NCBI GenBank assembly: GCA_026027325.1
Contig: JAMSLZ010000009.1
Location: forward strand, 682,001 to 746,000
Source: Actinomucor elegans
Taxonomy: Eukaryota; Mucoromycota; Mucoromycetes; Mucorales; Mucoraceae
Direction: 5' to 3'
Length of the DNA stretch: 64,000 nucleotides
This document shows positions 47,796 to 57,645 of the stretch, piece by piece; the first letter of the stretch is position 1, and every line of letters starts with the position of its first letter. The notes beneath the pieces were generated by a model. It was not told the DNA's origin and ran no database searches. It worked only from the letters and a program-made list of their open reading frames with translations. The position numbers were made by a program, and so were the translations under genes.

Positions 47796-49723
47796 ATGTC
47801 TAATTGGGAAAATTTAAAGCCAAAGCTTCACGTACCAAGTAAGCAAGGGAGCAAAAGTAGCCTTAAAGAATTATTAACTGAAGTTGCTTAGACTATTGGA
47901 TATCAAAAACCTGTACTCAGTGGTCAGCACAAGACTTTTGCCATCATTTGCTGCAAGCGAATCCATCTTATAGCAAGAGAAGTGCTATGAGTTTGTTTTC
48001 AGAGGATTTAGATGTTATTCGAGTCCAACTCGCTCATCACAAGCTCATTTCCTCAAGAGTGAAAGCTCTTGTAAAACAATTATCAAAGAAAGACGAGTTA
48101 CTGGATCAATTCTGGGCAGAGTATTCAACTAACATCAAATCAATCTCCCTCAAAAGAAAGTATAATGTATTTGTTGCAGGAAGTTTACTGGAAGAAGAAG
48201 CAATTGAGACACTTCAACAGCAAGCTGCAATCAAAAATAGCCAAGGCGAAGAGCTCGGTAACAGTAGACAGACAGAGGATGATGGTGCTCCGCAAGAAGT
48301 TAACAACGATGACACGCAAGATAAGCGTATCGAGCATGACGATGTATATGTCTCCAATTCCTCTCTTTCTGTTGGAACTATTATCAAGAGGGAGGCTATA
48401 AAGATCCACGAAGTATATGCTCAAAATCTTGAAAAGTGTCCCGTTGACGACAGGAAGGTCATGACAAATGGTCTATCTTCTATTTTAGATCTTTGCGATC
48501 AGTCGCTAAACTCTCAACAACGGCTCTTCAGTCTAAAACAATGGCACGAGCTTCTTGAGAGATTTTCTTTCTTGAAGTTGCAACCAAGCTGCTTAAGCAA
48601 ACAAGTCCTTGATACAATCTGCATTGTAACAAATTGCTGCCAGTCCGAGGGAGACATGACTAGTGCGTTAGCGTACACAAAAGCATTAAAAGACCAGGCG
48701 GAACGTGCTGAGGACGTTTTGGCATATAAGGTAGTCAACCATTCTCTTAAACTTCTCAGAGACTACCCCTTAATGCTCATCAAAAACACGCCAATCAACT
48801 ATACCGAGAGTGACTATCTGTACGTGCTCTGGATGAAAGTTTTTAAAACCATGTTTCCTCCGGAAAAAAGTCTGGTTCGTATCAAAACTGGTGAGTCTAT
48901 TTTTTCTACTTCTACTGCAAGCAAGAAGGAGCTTTACCCAGACGCCAAAGATATCAGAGGGTTCAAGATTGATATCAGATTTGTTGTTGATGTTGATAGA
49001 AAAGAGATAGATGTAGCAGCGGCCGAAGTAGCAAAGGATGACAACAAGGACAAAACAATAAGTGATCAAGGAAAGCTATCGCGCGAGGGAAAAGACATTG
49101 TTGACAATCTTGTTGACATTGTTGATGTCAAAATTATCAAGTCATGCCGTGCTTATCTATTTCAAATTGCCGGCAGTGAATGCATAGTATCGAGTATTTC
49201 TCTTGGTAGCAATGGACTATATGTTGTCCTTCATCAAAATGACATTTCACTGCCTTGCTCTCCTCAGGGGCTTGATAATTTCAGCTCATCTTTGCCTTTC
49301 CTCTCATCTTGTAGAAGAGAAATTGAATCTTTGGCTTTAGAGGTTAAAACCAAATCATCTCAAAAGTTTGGCACAAGGAAAGTCTTGGGTTTAGAACAAA
49401 CCAAAAAAGTATGGGAGTGCATCCATTGGGTGCGAGGTACGTACTACTCGCCACCACCAAAGAGCACCTCCGCCATCCCTTGCTCTCTTTTCGGTAGTCC
49501 GCCACCTAACATTTTATCAAAGTTGAAGTCAGCTTATGAAAAAGATACTGGCCGCGCTTATCGACAGGAAAAAGAGGAAAAAGAGCAAGAGAATCCTGGT
49601 GAGTATGATGTGTACGGATGGAAAAGGAGAAGCGATGGAAAGTTCTATAATAAGTTTAGCAAAACAGTTGCTGATGAACATCCCGCAAAGAGAAATGAAA
49701 AGGAAAAGCAAATAGATTCCTGA
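47796..49723 (+). CDS. Transposon-borne protein with PD-(D/E)XK-like signature, intact (624 aa)
   Basis: Exons 47796-47838 and 47892-49723; the 53-bp intron restores MSNWENLKPKLHVPN-YWISKT in one frame. The protein has an N-terminal region with W, Cys and His (CTQWSAQDFCHH), a helical middle, and a core at about 345-400: E349 in TGES, D375 in FKIDIRF, then E393-V-A-K396. E...D...E-x-x-K after beta strands resembles the PD-(D/E)XK nuclease fold, though the last motif is ExxK, not the usual ExK. The C-terminus is Lys/Glu-rich. The style matches a multicopy family of unnamed Mucorales proteins I have a general impression of; I cannot name it. No frameshifts, unlike the transposase 1.3 kb away. 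It may assist transposition or protect the element (inference). Confidence 0.8.
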
Positions 49724-50425
49724 ACGTTCTTTTTGCTTTATTATACGAGTTGTTTCCTTTGCGTTTTATTGAAAAACTTTTATTTATGCTTTTCTTGCGT
49801 CTATACATATCTTATGTAGCACTTATAATCTACATAACGTGTAATGGTATTACCAGTGGCTAGTCTCTAAGATAATTGTTACTTTTTTATCAAGAAGCTT
49901 CTTTGGCAAAAGCAGGTAAAATTGCACTGGATAAAAAGAAAAGTCTTTTATTGTCTTTATGGTCTTATTCCAAAAGAAAAAGGAAAAATGTTTATTCTCT
50001 AAGGTCAGAGTTATATATTTCCTGATAATGCTTTTTGGCCGTGCTACTTGTTGTCTATTATTTAGGTTGTGAGTTAGATAACTAGCATTCATTTGAGAAA
50101 CAAAGGATAGTACCTGTTGGCTAGATTTACATATTTACGTTTGCACCAAAAGAGCGGGTAGTATTTGTATTCAAATGCAGGAAAACACTAAGGGGAACTG
50201 CTTTAATTCTTTATGGTATGAACATTAGTAGAGTTGTGGCGTAATTACTTGGCAGCACTATCTTAAGACCAAGTCAATTTGCAATATGATAGAAGCTGAT
50301 GTATATCTAAAAAAAAAAGTTAAATAAAATTAACTTTTTTGCTTCACTTAACGGAATAATGAATGATAGACAAGTGGATTTTTCTAATTTCTGATATCCA
50401 TACAATAAAGCAGTTATTATCTCAA
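49724..50425. other. Internal noncoding part of the transposon
   Basis: About 700 bp of AT-rich DNA after the 624-aa gene, including its 3' UTR. No gene recognised. Confidence 0.5.
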
Positions 50426-50669
50426 TCACGCAGAAAGGCGAGAGTGCAAGCACTGAAACTGCCAATCCACTTCCCACTCGAACCTGATGCGGTTCTCATC
50501 GGCACCATGATAAACATGACGGCGCTGGGTACGATCTTGATCCTAGAGAGTGCCAGAGTTGTAAGTCACGCAGAAAGGCGAGAGTGCAAGCACTGAAACT
50601 GCCAATCCACTTCCCACTCGAACCTGATGCGGTTCTCATCGGTACCATGATAAACATGACGGCGCTGGG
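50426..50669. repeat. 104-bp direct repeat, two copies, 140-bp period
   Basis: Copies at 50426-50529 and 50566-50669 differ at one position (GGCACC versus GGTACC), separated by a 36-bp spacer. The unit is clearly more GC-rich than its surroundings. The minus strand contains GGTTCGAGT, like a Pol III B box, with TGGTGCCGATGAG, a loose A box, before it. The arms do not fold as a tRNA. It may be a tandem SINE-like unit or an internal binding array of the element. Confidence 0.85.
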
Positions 50670-50768
50670 CACAACTCCAACCATGAGGAGAATTTCTTAT
50701 ATTTATATTTGAGCCATAAAGGGAAAAAAAGACTCTTCACGGACTTTTTCAGATACAAAAAAAATGAG

Positions 50769-50794
50769 TGACGTTGCATCAAAATGCAACGTCA
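50769..50794. repeat. Perfect palindrome, 11-bp arms
   Basis: TGACGTTGCAT, a CAAA loop, then ATGCAACGTCA. Long enough to form a stable hairpin and flanked by AT-rich DNA. Could be a protein-binding site or the scar of a nested miniature element. Confidence 0.85.
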
Positions 50795-50989
50795 TACATT
50801 TTTAAAATAAATATGAAAGTTTATGGGAGAAAATAATAGAGCTACTTAATATTTATTAAGCTAAACTACTGTATTTAACTGACTTTTTAGATAAGAATAA
50901 ATATGTTGTTTATTGATATATAATTATACGATATTTATATGTTTTAACGTTCATAACCGCAGTGCTACGGTTATGGCGGTGCAGTAAGA

Positions 50990-52084
50990 ATACGTTCTTT
51001 CTATCATTCCATCAATATCATCCTCAGGTCTATGAATAGGTGTATTGTCCATAACAATATAGAAGTTTTCCATCTCAGGAAACTTATCCATTTCATCAAG
51101 CATTTTGGAAATAATTCTCATGTAGTGACCAGCAGCTGTTCCAGTTGTTTTTTGTCTGTTGATAGTGCATTCTTTCTCTTTCTACCACCAACAACTTTGA
51201 TCCTTTTGGGCTTTAGTGGCTCTTTTACTTCAACACTTACAATGCCATGAGAAGAAACAGCTTCAAGTATTGTGTGTGAAATTGCACGTGTCGAAAGAGT
51301 TTCGACAATTGATGGAGTACCGCTGAGAGAGCATCCATAAGAAGCTCTCATGTTAATGTTGAAGGTTGCTTCGTTTACAAAAAAACACAGTTTGTCAAGT
51401 AATTCATGTCTGTTTTGAGCATTGCTGTTACCCACTCAAAGCGTTTCTTGATTTGGTCATCACGGTTTCTTACAAAAGGTTGAGGTGTGACTCTTTTGAA
51501 AGTCAAGTTGCAGACGTAAAGAATAAAGTTGCTAACTGAAGTCTTTTTCAAAGAGAATCCTTCAAAAGCTTGAGTTAAGCTATCCACAGCATCTTGCTTC
51601 GAAGCTTGAGGGTGCTGATCATAGAACTCAACGAGGTGCTCCTTATGCTCCTCTTGAAGTTGAGAAATAGGCCGATTGATTTTGCTCATATCTTTCTCAA
51701 AAATGTTCCACCTCGGATCCTCCTTAAGCCTTTTTGCCCAAGTTTAGGCAGTGCGCTCCGCTATTCCTGACTTCTACCCGAGGGTGCTGCCTTCCATAGC
51801 TTGATTCTATTGAAATAATAGAAAAGAGCGCGCTGCTTATCTGAATAGACGTTGTTTTTCTTCTTCGCTTTGTGGGCTCCCATATCTCCAGCAAGCTCTT
51901 CCATTTGCACGTCAAGTTGTTGAGTGACACTCTAAGGAATTGGCTTCTGCGACATATAACGACTTAATATCATCAGGGTTCTTATGCTGAAAGGATCAGT
52001 GTTCTCTTCCCAGTCCATTGCTTCTTCTCCATTCTCATCCCTTATTTCCCCTTGACCGTTTTCGTAGAAGAATAAGTTATTCAT
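50990..52084 (-). pseudogene. Broken Tc1/IS630-type DDE transposase
   Basis: Read from the ATG at 52084, the minus strand runs MNNLFFYENGQGE... with a stop and frame change near 51940, another stop near 51760, then EEHKEHLVEFYDQHPQAS, TNCVFL (frame change in a T-run near 51380), NEATFNINMRASYG, RAISHTILEAV, another frame change near 51130, and GHYMRIISKMLDEMDKFPEM with FYIVMDNTPIH. These are the ordered blocks of Tc1-mariner/IS630 transposases common in Mucorales. The first catalytic Asp (normally DEAAF) is Asn. The second (VMD-N) is present. The sequence stops at DGMIER, so the third acidic region (PPYSPELNPIE) is missing. Inactive. Confidence 0.85.
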
Positions 52085-52127
52085 TTTGAGTTTTTTGAAA
52101 CAAAAAAGGAGAAGTCAACTTTCATTT

Positions 52128-52170
52128 TCTGGACCAGCCGCAACTTGGGAATTTGCAAAACCGCCATTTG
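52128..52170 (-). repeat. Right terminal inverted repeat
   Basis: TCTGGACCAGCCGCAACTTG through CGCCATTTG, complementary to 47676-47718 with two mismatches. Immediately outside is GGCTTTAAAAAGCC, a small palindrome. Confidence 0.85.
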
Positions 52171-53194
52171 GGCTTTAAAAAGCCGCTGATGATTGGACAT
52201 GGCTAAACCACTGGTTGAAGATGGAAGAATCGTCTTTTATCATCAACTATGAATCAACGAATTGAGATAAATGTCAATTGTAACCTGTAATACTCATTGC
52301 ACCATTTATTTTTACTTGGTTATTGTTAATATGTTTTTTATGTATCGATGCTGTTCTATTTTGAGAAATGAAATCATAAAACCATCGCATAGGTATAGCT
52401 TCATCACAGCTTTTTTTTAATCGCCGCTCAACAAATATTAGGGATGCTTTAGTTACCGCATAGAAGCTAATAATAGGGCAATTTAGAGAATAAAAACTGT
52501 GATTGGGCTTAGCCGCTTATAACTTGTTTACTGGGGCACTGTTCGTTTCTGTTCAATAAACAAAGCTTCCCTCTATACGTGGGATATAAGAAACAGAATT
52601 CTATTATGATCCATTCTTTTGAATGACTTTTTATAGCGTTAAAAAGAGAGAACGATATTCCTCCCCAGCCTCCCCAGCTTAGGTACCACTGCTTAGCTTA
52701 ATACCTGTTGATTAACGAGTCCTAGCTACAACTGATTATTTAGACTTTACAATTCTTCTTGGAACCCATATAAACAATTAATAAACGGAAAATAGTATTC
52801 TTCAATACCAAACTGCCTAAATGGTAATAGAAGTTATAGGAATTCTAGGAATATAAACAACCATAATACAGATGAGGCTACTGAAAACGGTTTCTTCATA
52901 TAAGACTAGCCAAGATCTGTTTTCGGACATAGTAATGCGCAACACACACACACCTTATATTTGATATATATATATACACATGAGTAGTCTGCATATACGC
53001 AGATATTGCTACTACTATCAAGAAAGCTTTGCTTCTGTTTAAAAGTCAGTAGACAGCCTCCTCAGCCTCATTGTGTGGAGCAACAACGGAGACATTTCAA
53101 ACTCAATAGGGCCAAGCTATTGGCCAGATGTAACAGATTATAATTAAACTGAGTGCAATACTCTGGCTTCTTTTCACAAATACAACGACGAGGA
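52171..53194. other. Intergenic region upstream of the ferric-reductase-like gene
   Basis: About 1 kb of AT-rich DNA. ACACACACAC and a (TA)n run near 52945-52980 precede the gene; the TA run may serve as TATA element. No gene seen. Confidence 0.5.
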
Positions 53195-54872
53195 ATGATG
53201 CTTCAACGATTAGTAGCCTATTGTATCATTGGTGTGATCATTACAGTCATTCTTGTGCAGTTAAATTCATATCTTACTCTCATTTCTATACCCTCGTCTG
53301 ACACTGACAAGACACCGCTTCCACTACAGCAACGAGATTACAGTGTTCTCATTACCTACATTATTATTTTAATAGTCGGTTCACTTGCTTTATTAGCACG
53401 ATCATGGCTACAGCAACGACAATACAAAAGAACAAAACTGCTTGGTCAGCCATTGTCTCGACCTAGTAATTCCTGGCTCTACCGTCAACTAAGGTACGAG
53501 CGTCGCCTGTTCAGCCTAGTGACATGGTCGCTGTTGGACATGACCAAAGTTGCGCTTCTAATGGTGCTGAATATAGCACTGCTGCAACTGCTGTTTTTTA
53601 ATGATAGCTATATAGACCCTTTACAGCAGTTAGCGAACCGTTCAGCACAGTTAGCCATTGTCAACGTAGCCTGTTCGGTCTTTCTTTCGGCCAAACTATC
53701 GATGATCCAACAATATTTTTTTAGCGTGCAAGATACATTGCGTTGGCATGCATGGTTTGCACGTATTGCGTCTGTTCAGGTCGTCTACCACGCTTCTTAT
53801 CAACTGCAATTCAACTATGTTCGACAAGACTATCACCTTTTTAACACCATCACCACAAATGTACGCTATGTGACAGGTACCTCGATGCTGATAGCGCTGT
53901 CTTTATTAGTGTTGGGCTCACATCCGTTGATACGATTGGTATCATACCGCGTATTTCGAATCACACATCTCACTGCGTTTGCTGTATTGATCGTGTTTGG
54001 ATGCTTACATCACTGGTCGTTCTATGTATTTTATGTAGCTGTATTATTGTTTTGGGTGGTGGATCAATTGGATCGTTCGTATCAGACAGAGACATGTATG
54101 GTGGAAGCTTTACCTGGCGATGTAGTAAGATTACAGTGTCCCGCGCCTTATTCAATACAAGGGTGTGTGCCTGGACAGTTTGCTTTTCTAGCCTTCGAGA
54201 GTCGATCATGGCTCAAGACAGTTTTGTGTGCGCATCCTTTTTCTATCAGTCGAGTAGATGAACAAGAAAATATTTTTACATTTTATATCAAGGCTATAGG
54301 CACTAGGACCAAATGGCTCTATGACTCAACAAAGACATTGCAACTTAGTATTAGCAAACCTCTGGGTAGACCTGATATCGAGTTTGGAGATTTTGAAAGA
54401 GTGATACTGGTAGCAGAAGGTATGGGTATCACGCCTTGGATCTCTGTACTGCAGTATATTGAACAAAAGCACCATGCGATCAAGACCAAGTCAATTGATT
54501 TGATTTGGAGTATCCATTCAATAGGTAAGAGCGGCCGCGGTGCTTTTTTTTACCATGCTTTATTTTAACTATTTGTGTATAGATACATTTTATGCATTTG
54601 AAAAGGAATTTCCAGATTCTATTCGTCAGCTAGACACCAACATTGAAATATATATCACTGGATTATCTGATCCAGAAGAAGATTACAGTATACCCAACCA
54701 TCTTACTTTTATTAAATTCAAGGCGCAAAGACCCAACTATGATCAGTTATTAAAAGACAATGGAAATACAACAGCATTAGGTGTTTGTGCGCATGAAGAT
54801 ACTGTCATCAAGACAAATAACATTGCGCTTGATCTTTCGTGGTTTATTAGAAAAGAAAGATTCCAACTATAA
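53195..54872 (+). CDS. Ferric reductase / NADPH oxidase family membrane flavocytochrome (539 aa)
   Basis: Exons 53195-54524 and 54583-54872. The first ATG of the frame is at 53195; the 14 upstream codons have no ATG. Several hydrophobic spans cover about 1-310. Candidate haem His pairs lie in the FRE membrane core (RWHAWFARIASVQVVYHASY and RITHLTAFAVLIVFGCLHHW). The cytosolic half has FAD-binding HPFSIS at 347-352 and NADPH-binding GMGITPW at 409-415. Such enzymes move electrons from NADPH through FAD and two haems to reduce Fe3+/Cu2+ or oxygen outside the membrane. The C-terminal Cys motif reads VCAHED in place of the usual CGP, which is odd. The stop overlaps the convergent GTPase gene by 6 bp. 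Confidence 0.87.
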
Positions 54873-55979
54873 TAAACATTGATTTCTAAACTCTTGTTCG
54901 AGTTGATCGCACTGTTCCATTACATTTCTACCAATCAAAGTGATCCTGCTTTCTTTCACCTCATCTGAAAGCCAAGGGCCATGCTCAGTCACGCTCAATT
55001 GATCTTGATTGACGCCTTGCACTACATACTTGACATTTGGATTTGATTTCAGCGCGAGCACGCCTTTCACTCGATAAATGTTACTGTTGTTTCTTGTAGT
55101 GGTTTCAATGAATTGCTTCACAGCATCCAGATCAACAAACCCTGGCGCTAATAGCATAGTTTGTTCAATGGATGGATCGTGTTTTTTTGTTGCTTCTTCC
55201 AAAGCTTCTTTTTGTATTAACTGCATTGTTTCTTGTGAGCTTCTTTCAGGTCTTAGATTCAAAACAGCATCTAACGGCACCTTGGCAAACGACGTTGGCC
55301 ACACTTTTGCTGCTGGATTCCATCGATGTACTAATCGAGAGATTGTTTCTATACTGGCTTCTGCAACCAAATCAGTTTTGTTGAGAATGACTGTGTCGGT
55401 AGTCAATATTTGGGCTATCAATTCGTTTTTATAAATGCTCGAAGCTGATTGCTCTTGTAGGTGTTGTTCAAAGTGGACGAGATCAAGTAAGGTAACAATA
55501 CTGTTGATATAGTAGTTTTGGACAATATCGTCTGTACCTTTACCATTAGCACCTTGAGTAATGAGCTTTACAATAGGTGTTGGGTCTGCTAAACCTGTGG
55601 TTTCGAGGATAACGTGTTGAATGCGGTTTTGAAGTGGTTCGTCTTGGTTACGCATAGCAATTTCGACAAGTGCGTTAATGAGTTCGCCGCTAGAAGAGCA
55701 GCAGACACAGCCCCTAAACATGAATTATGTGAGTTGACGCGTTTTTACCAAGTTATTATAGTCAACTTACATGCCGAATTCATACAAGTTTTGTACGTCT
55801 TGGATTTTGTCTTGATGCAATATCTCATTTTCAATGCCAAATGCAGCAGCGAATTCATTTTCTATAACTGCAATGCGTAGGTTTGCTGAATGCTTGTTTT
55901 CGTCCAAGATATGATTGAGTAAAGTAGTTTTTCCTGCGCCTAAGAAGCCTGTAATAATTGTCACTGGAATACGATTCAT
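54867..55979 (-). CDS. COG0523 (CobW/ZNG1-like) metallochaperone GTPase (351 aa)
   Basis: Exons 55979-55771 and 55713-54867 on the minus strand. Walker A is GFLGAGKT at 11-18. The family metal-binding motif CxCC, as GCVCC at 71-75, is rebuilt exactly across the 57-bp intron. ETTGLADP and NKTDL are further G-domain motifs, and a CobW C-terminal domain ([11 protein letters not shown]) follows. These GTPases insert metals, mostly zinc or cobalt, into client proteins. The N-terminus starts at the G domain and lacks the CPELVPI motif by which eukaryotic ZNG1 docks on methionine aminopeptidase 1, so it may be a different paralogue with another client. Tail-to-tail with a metal-reductase-like gene. 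Confidence 0.92.
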
Positions 55980-57204
55980 ACTGTATAGCTGATTGATAAA
56001 AGAAAAATGTAGACAATAGAAAGTACAAACGCTTTATATATGCATTGATTGGCTTACTACACCTTTTGTAAGCATGAATTTGTCATAAGTCCTACAATTA
56101 CTAAGACAGTCACTTGTAAGGAAAAAAAATATAGGATGCCCATTGGTGCACACACAAGCCTTTATCTCCGCCAGCCAATAAAACGCTATTTTTTTATTGA
56201 AGCGCTTTTGTTCAACTATGTAGATGAATTTTTCCTTGGAGCTTCTATTTATAATTTTGCTCTATTTTACCTGTACAGAAAAACAGGATTTATCATCCAA
56301 AACCAAAACAACTCTCATTCACGAATAGCTCCATATTTCAAAAGCAAATTCTAGGTAATTTATTACACTATTCGATGCCACATTTAATTCTTTACCAATG
56401 GTGTTAATGATTTATTTGGTAGTCTCTACTTTTTTATTACTCAAGGATATGCTAGGATTCATGGAAAGAAAAAAAAGCTTGGTCAATAAATCTATTGGTG
56501 CATTTACCGACGACCAATTATGATCGATCATAGGCTTCGAAGAAGAAGGGACTTTCCATTGAAGTTGAAGCAAATGATAGACTTTATTTTTATATCTATA
56601 CCTTTTTAATTGGAATTCATCGTAAGGTATACATGAATATTAATATATATAAAAAACGCAAATAGCTATGAGATTGAAACATCCTATATAAATCGCATGT
56701 ATCTCTGTCTCTTTTTATACATTATGCAATGCTATTTACACCATACAATGCACCTTTTAATTCGCCATAACCATTGTCCATGTACTATTTCATCATCACT
56801 GCAGTTTTAATATTTAGAAACAGGATTTGAAACGGGATTCTTCGTAACACTCTGACAACCAATTAAATCCAAGGCGGACCTGGTATCAATTTACGCGTTA
56901 CTGACTCAGAAAAAACAAAAAGTCTGTGCGTGCATCGTGATAAGAAAGAGGAGCCAAGATCAGTTTCAATATCGACTTTTATCACCGGTTATTTAAACGG
57001 CCGTTTATCAATGAACCAAGGAGAAAAGAAGGGTAATAATAGTCTTCTTTGTAGACAGCAGATTGAATCATTGATTGAACGCCTGACATTATAAATCCTC
57101 CTTTTTTCACGCGTCATTATCCAAAAACAGATACAAAACTTGGTACCTTTTCTTGTTCCTTCTTTTTATTTTTATTTTCTTTCTTTTTTTTTCACTTATT
57201 CACA
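55980..57204. other. Divergent promoter region, GTPase / Whi5-Nrm1-like gene
   Basis: About 1.2 kb. AT-rich, with a 101-codon frame at 56049 that lacks any motif. ACGCGT sites at 56893-56898 and 57109-57114. C/T-rich leader directly before 57205. Confidence 0.5.
57109..57114 (+). promoter_or_regulatory. ACGCGT (MCB-like) site before the Whi5/Nrm1-like gene
   Basis: CACGCGTCA about 95 bp before the ATG. ACGCGT is the MluI cell-cycle box bound by MBF in yeasts, and NRM1 is an MBF target there. Function here is inference, since the hexamer is common across the window. Confidence 0.4.
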
Positions 57205-57645
57205 ATGACTTTCTTAAAAAACGATCCACCATTAGATATTACCAAGGTAAATGTGTTCTTGCATTTTCAAATTGAAACTCCACCAACGCGCCCATAATAG
57301 ATGATATATAGGCTCAAGACGCGTTTAGCGTTAGCCAACTTCAAGCGTCTGTATGGATACGAACGATATGACTTATATACACTCGAATCGAATCTAATAC
57401 TGAAAGCCAAGAAAAAGCAACTGAAAAAGAAAACTACCAATCGGCATCGATATTACCCTACGACCACCACTACCATCTCCAATACAGCTGCAATTCAATC
57501 CTCCCACCTACTATCACCTACACAACTAGCGTATCCATTATCTGAAAAGCGCAGTACATCGCCCCACCAACACTATAAAAAAGAACCAACAGATGAGGAC
57601 GCAGCAAATTTATTAGTGATGCTTCATAACACATCTTCAGCCTAG
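57205..57645 (+). CDS. Whi5/Nrm1-like G1/S repressor candidate (128 aa)
   Basis: Exons 57205-57246 and 57301-57645. The acceptor at 57299-57300 is the one that keeps phase. Residues 19-43 (LKTRLALANFKRLYGYERYD) fit the GTB motif of the Whi5/Nrm1 family, the helix through which these small disordered proteins bind SBF/MBF to repress G1/S genes. After a basic patch (KAKKKQLKKK) the protein is Thr/Ser-rich with SP/TP sites (LLSPTQ, STSPHQ) suitable for CDK phosphorylation, and ends in an acidic helix (DEDAANLLVMLHN). Size and layout fit; orthology is inferred from the motif only. Its last 9 bp overlap the end of the Gemin6 gene on the other strand. Confidence 0.7.

Larger units (their letters stand above)
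47676..52170. mobile_element. Two-gene DNA transposon bounded by 43-bp inverted repeats
   Basis: The 43 bp at 47676-47718 recur inverted at 52128-52170 with two mismatches. Between them, two genes face each other from the ends: an intact 624-aa protein gene (+) starting 77 bp inside the left repeat, and a broken Tc1/IS630-type transposase (-) starting 43 bp inside the right repeat. A 104-bp direct repeat and a short palindrome lie in the middle. I could not fix a target-site duplication: a TATATA lies just outside the left end, but no clean TA abuts the right one. The limits given are those of the inverted repeats. The transposase is dead, so the element is at most non-autonomous. Confidence 0.75.

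Noticed and set aside
50426..50669. tRNA or CRISPR reading of the direct repeat
   Set aside because: The GGTTCGAGT word lacks a pairing T-stem and acceptor stem, so it is not a tRNA. Two 104-bp copies with one spacer are not a CRISPR array, and the genome is eukaryotic.
53153..53194. 14-codon upstream extension of the ferric-reductase-like gene
   Set aside because: It has no ATG; the first in-frame ATG is at 53195 and is followed directly by a hydrophobic segment.
56049..56354. 101-codon frame between the GTPase and Whi5/Nrm1-like genes
   Set aside because: Aromatic-rich translation of AT-rich DNA, no motif, and it begins 70 bp from the GTPase start on the promoter side.
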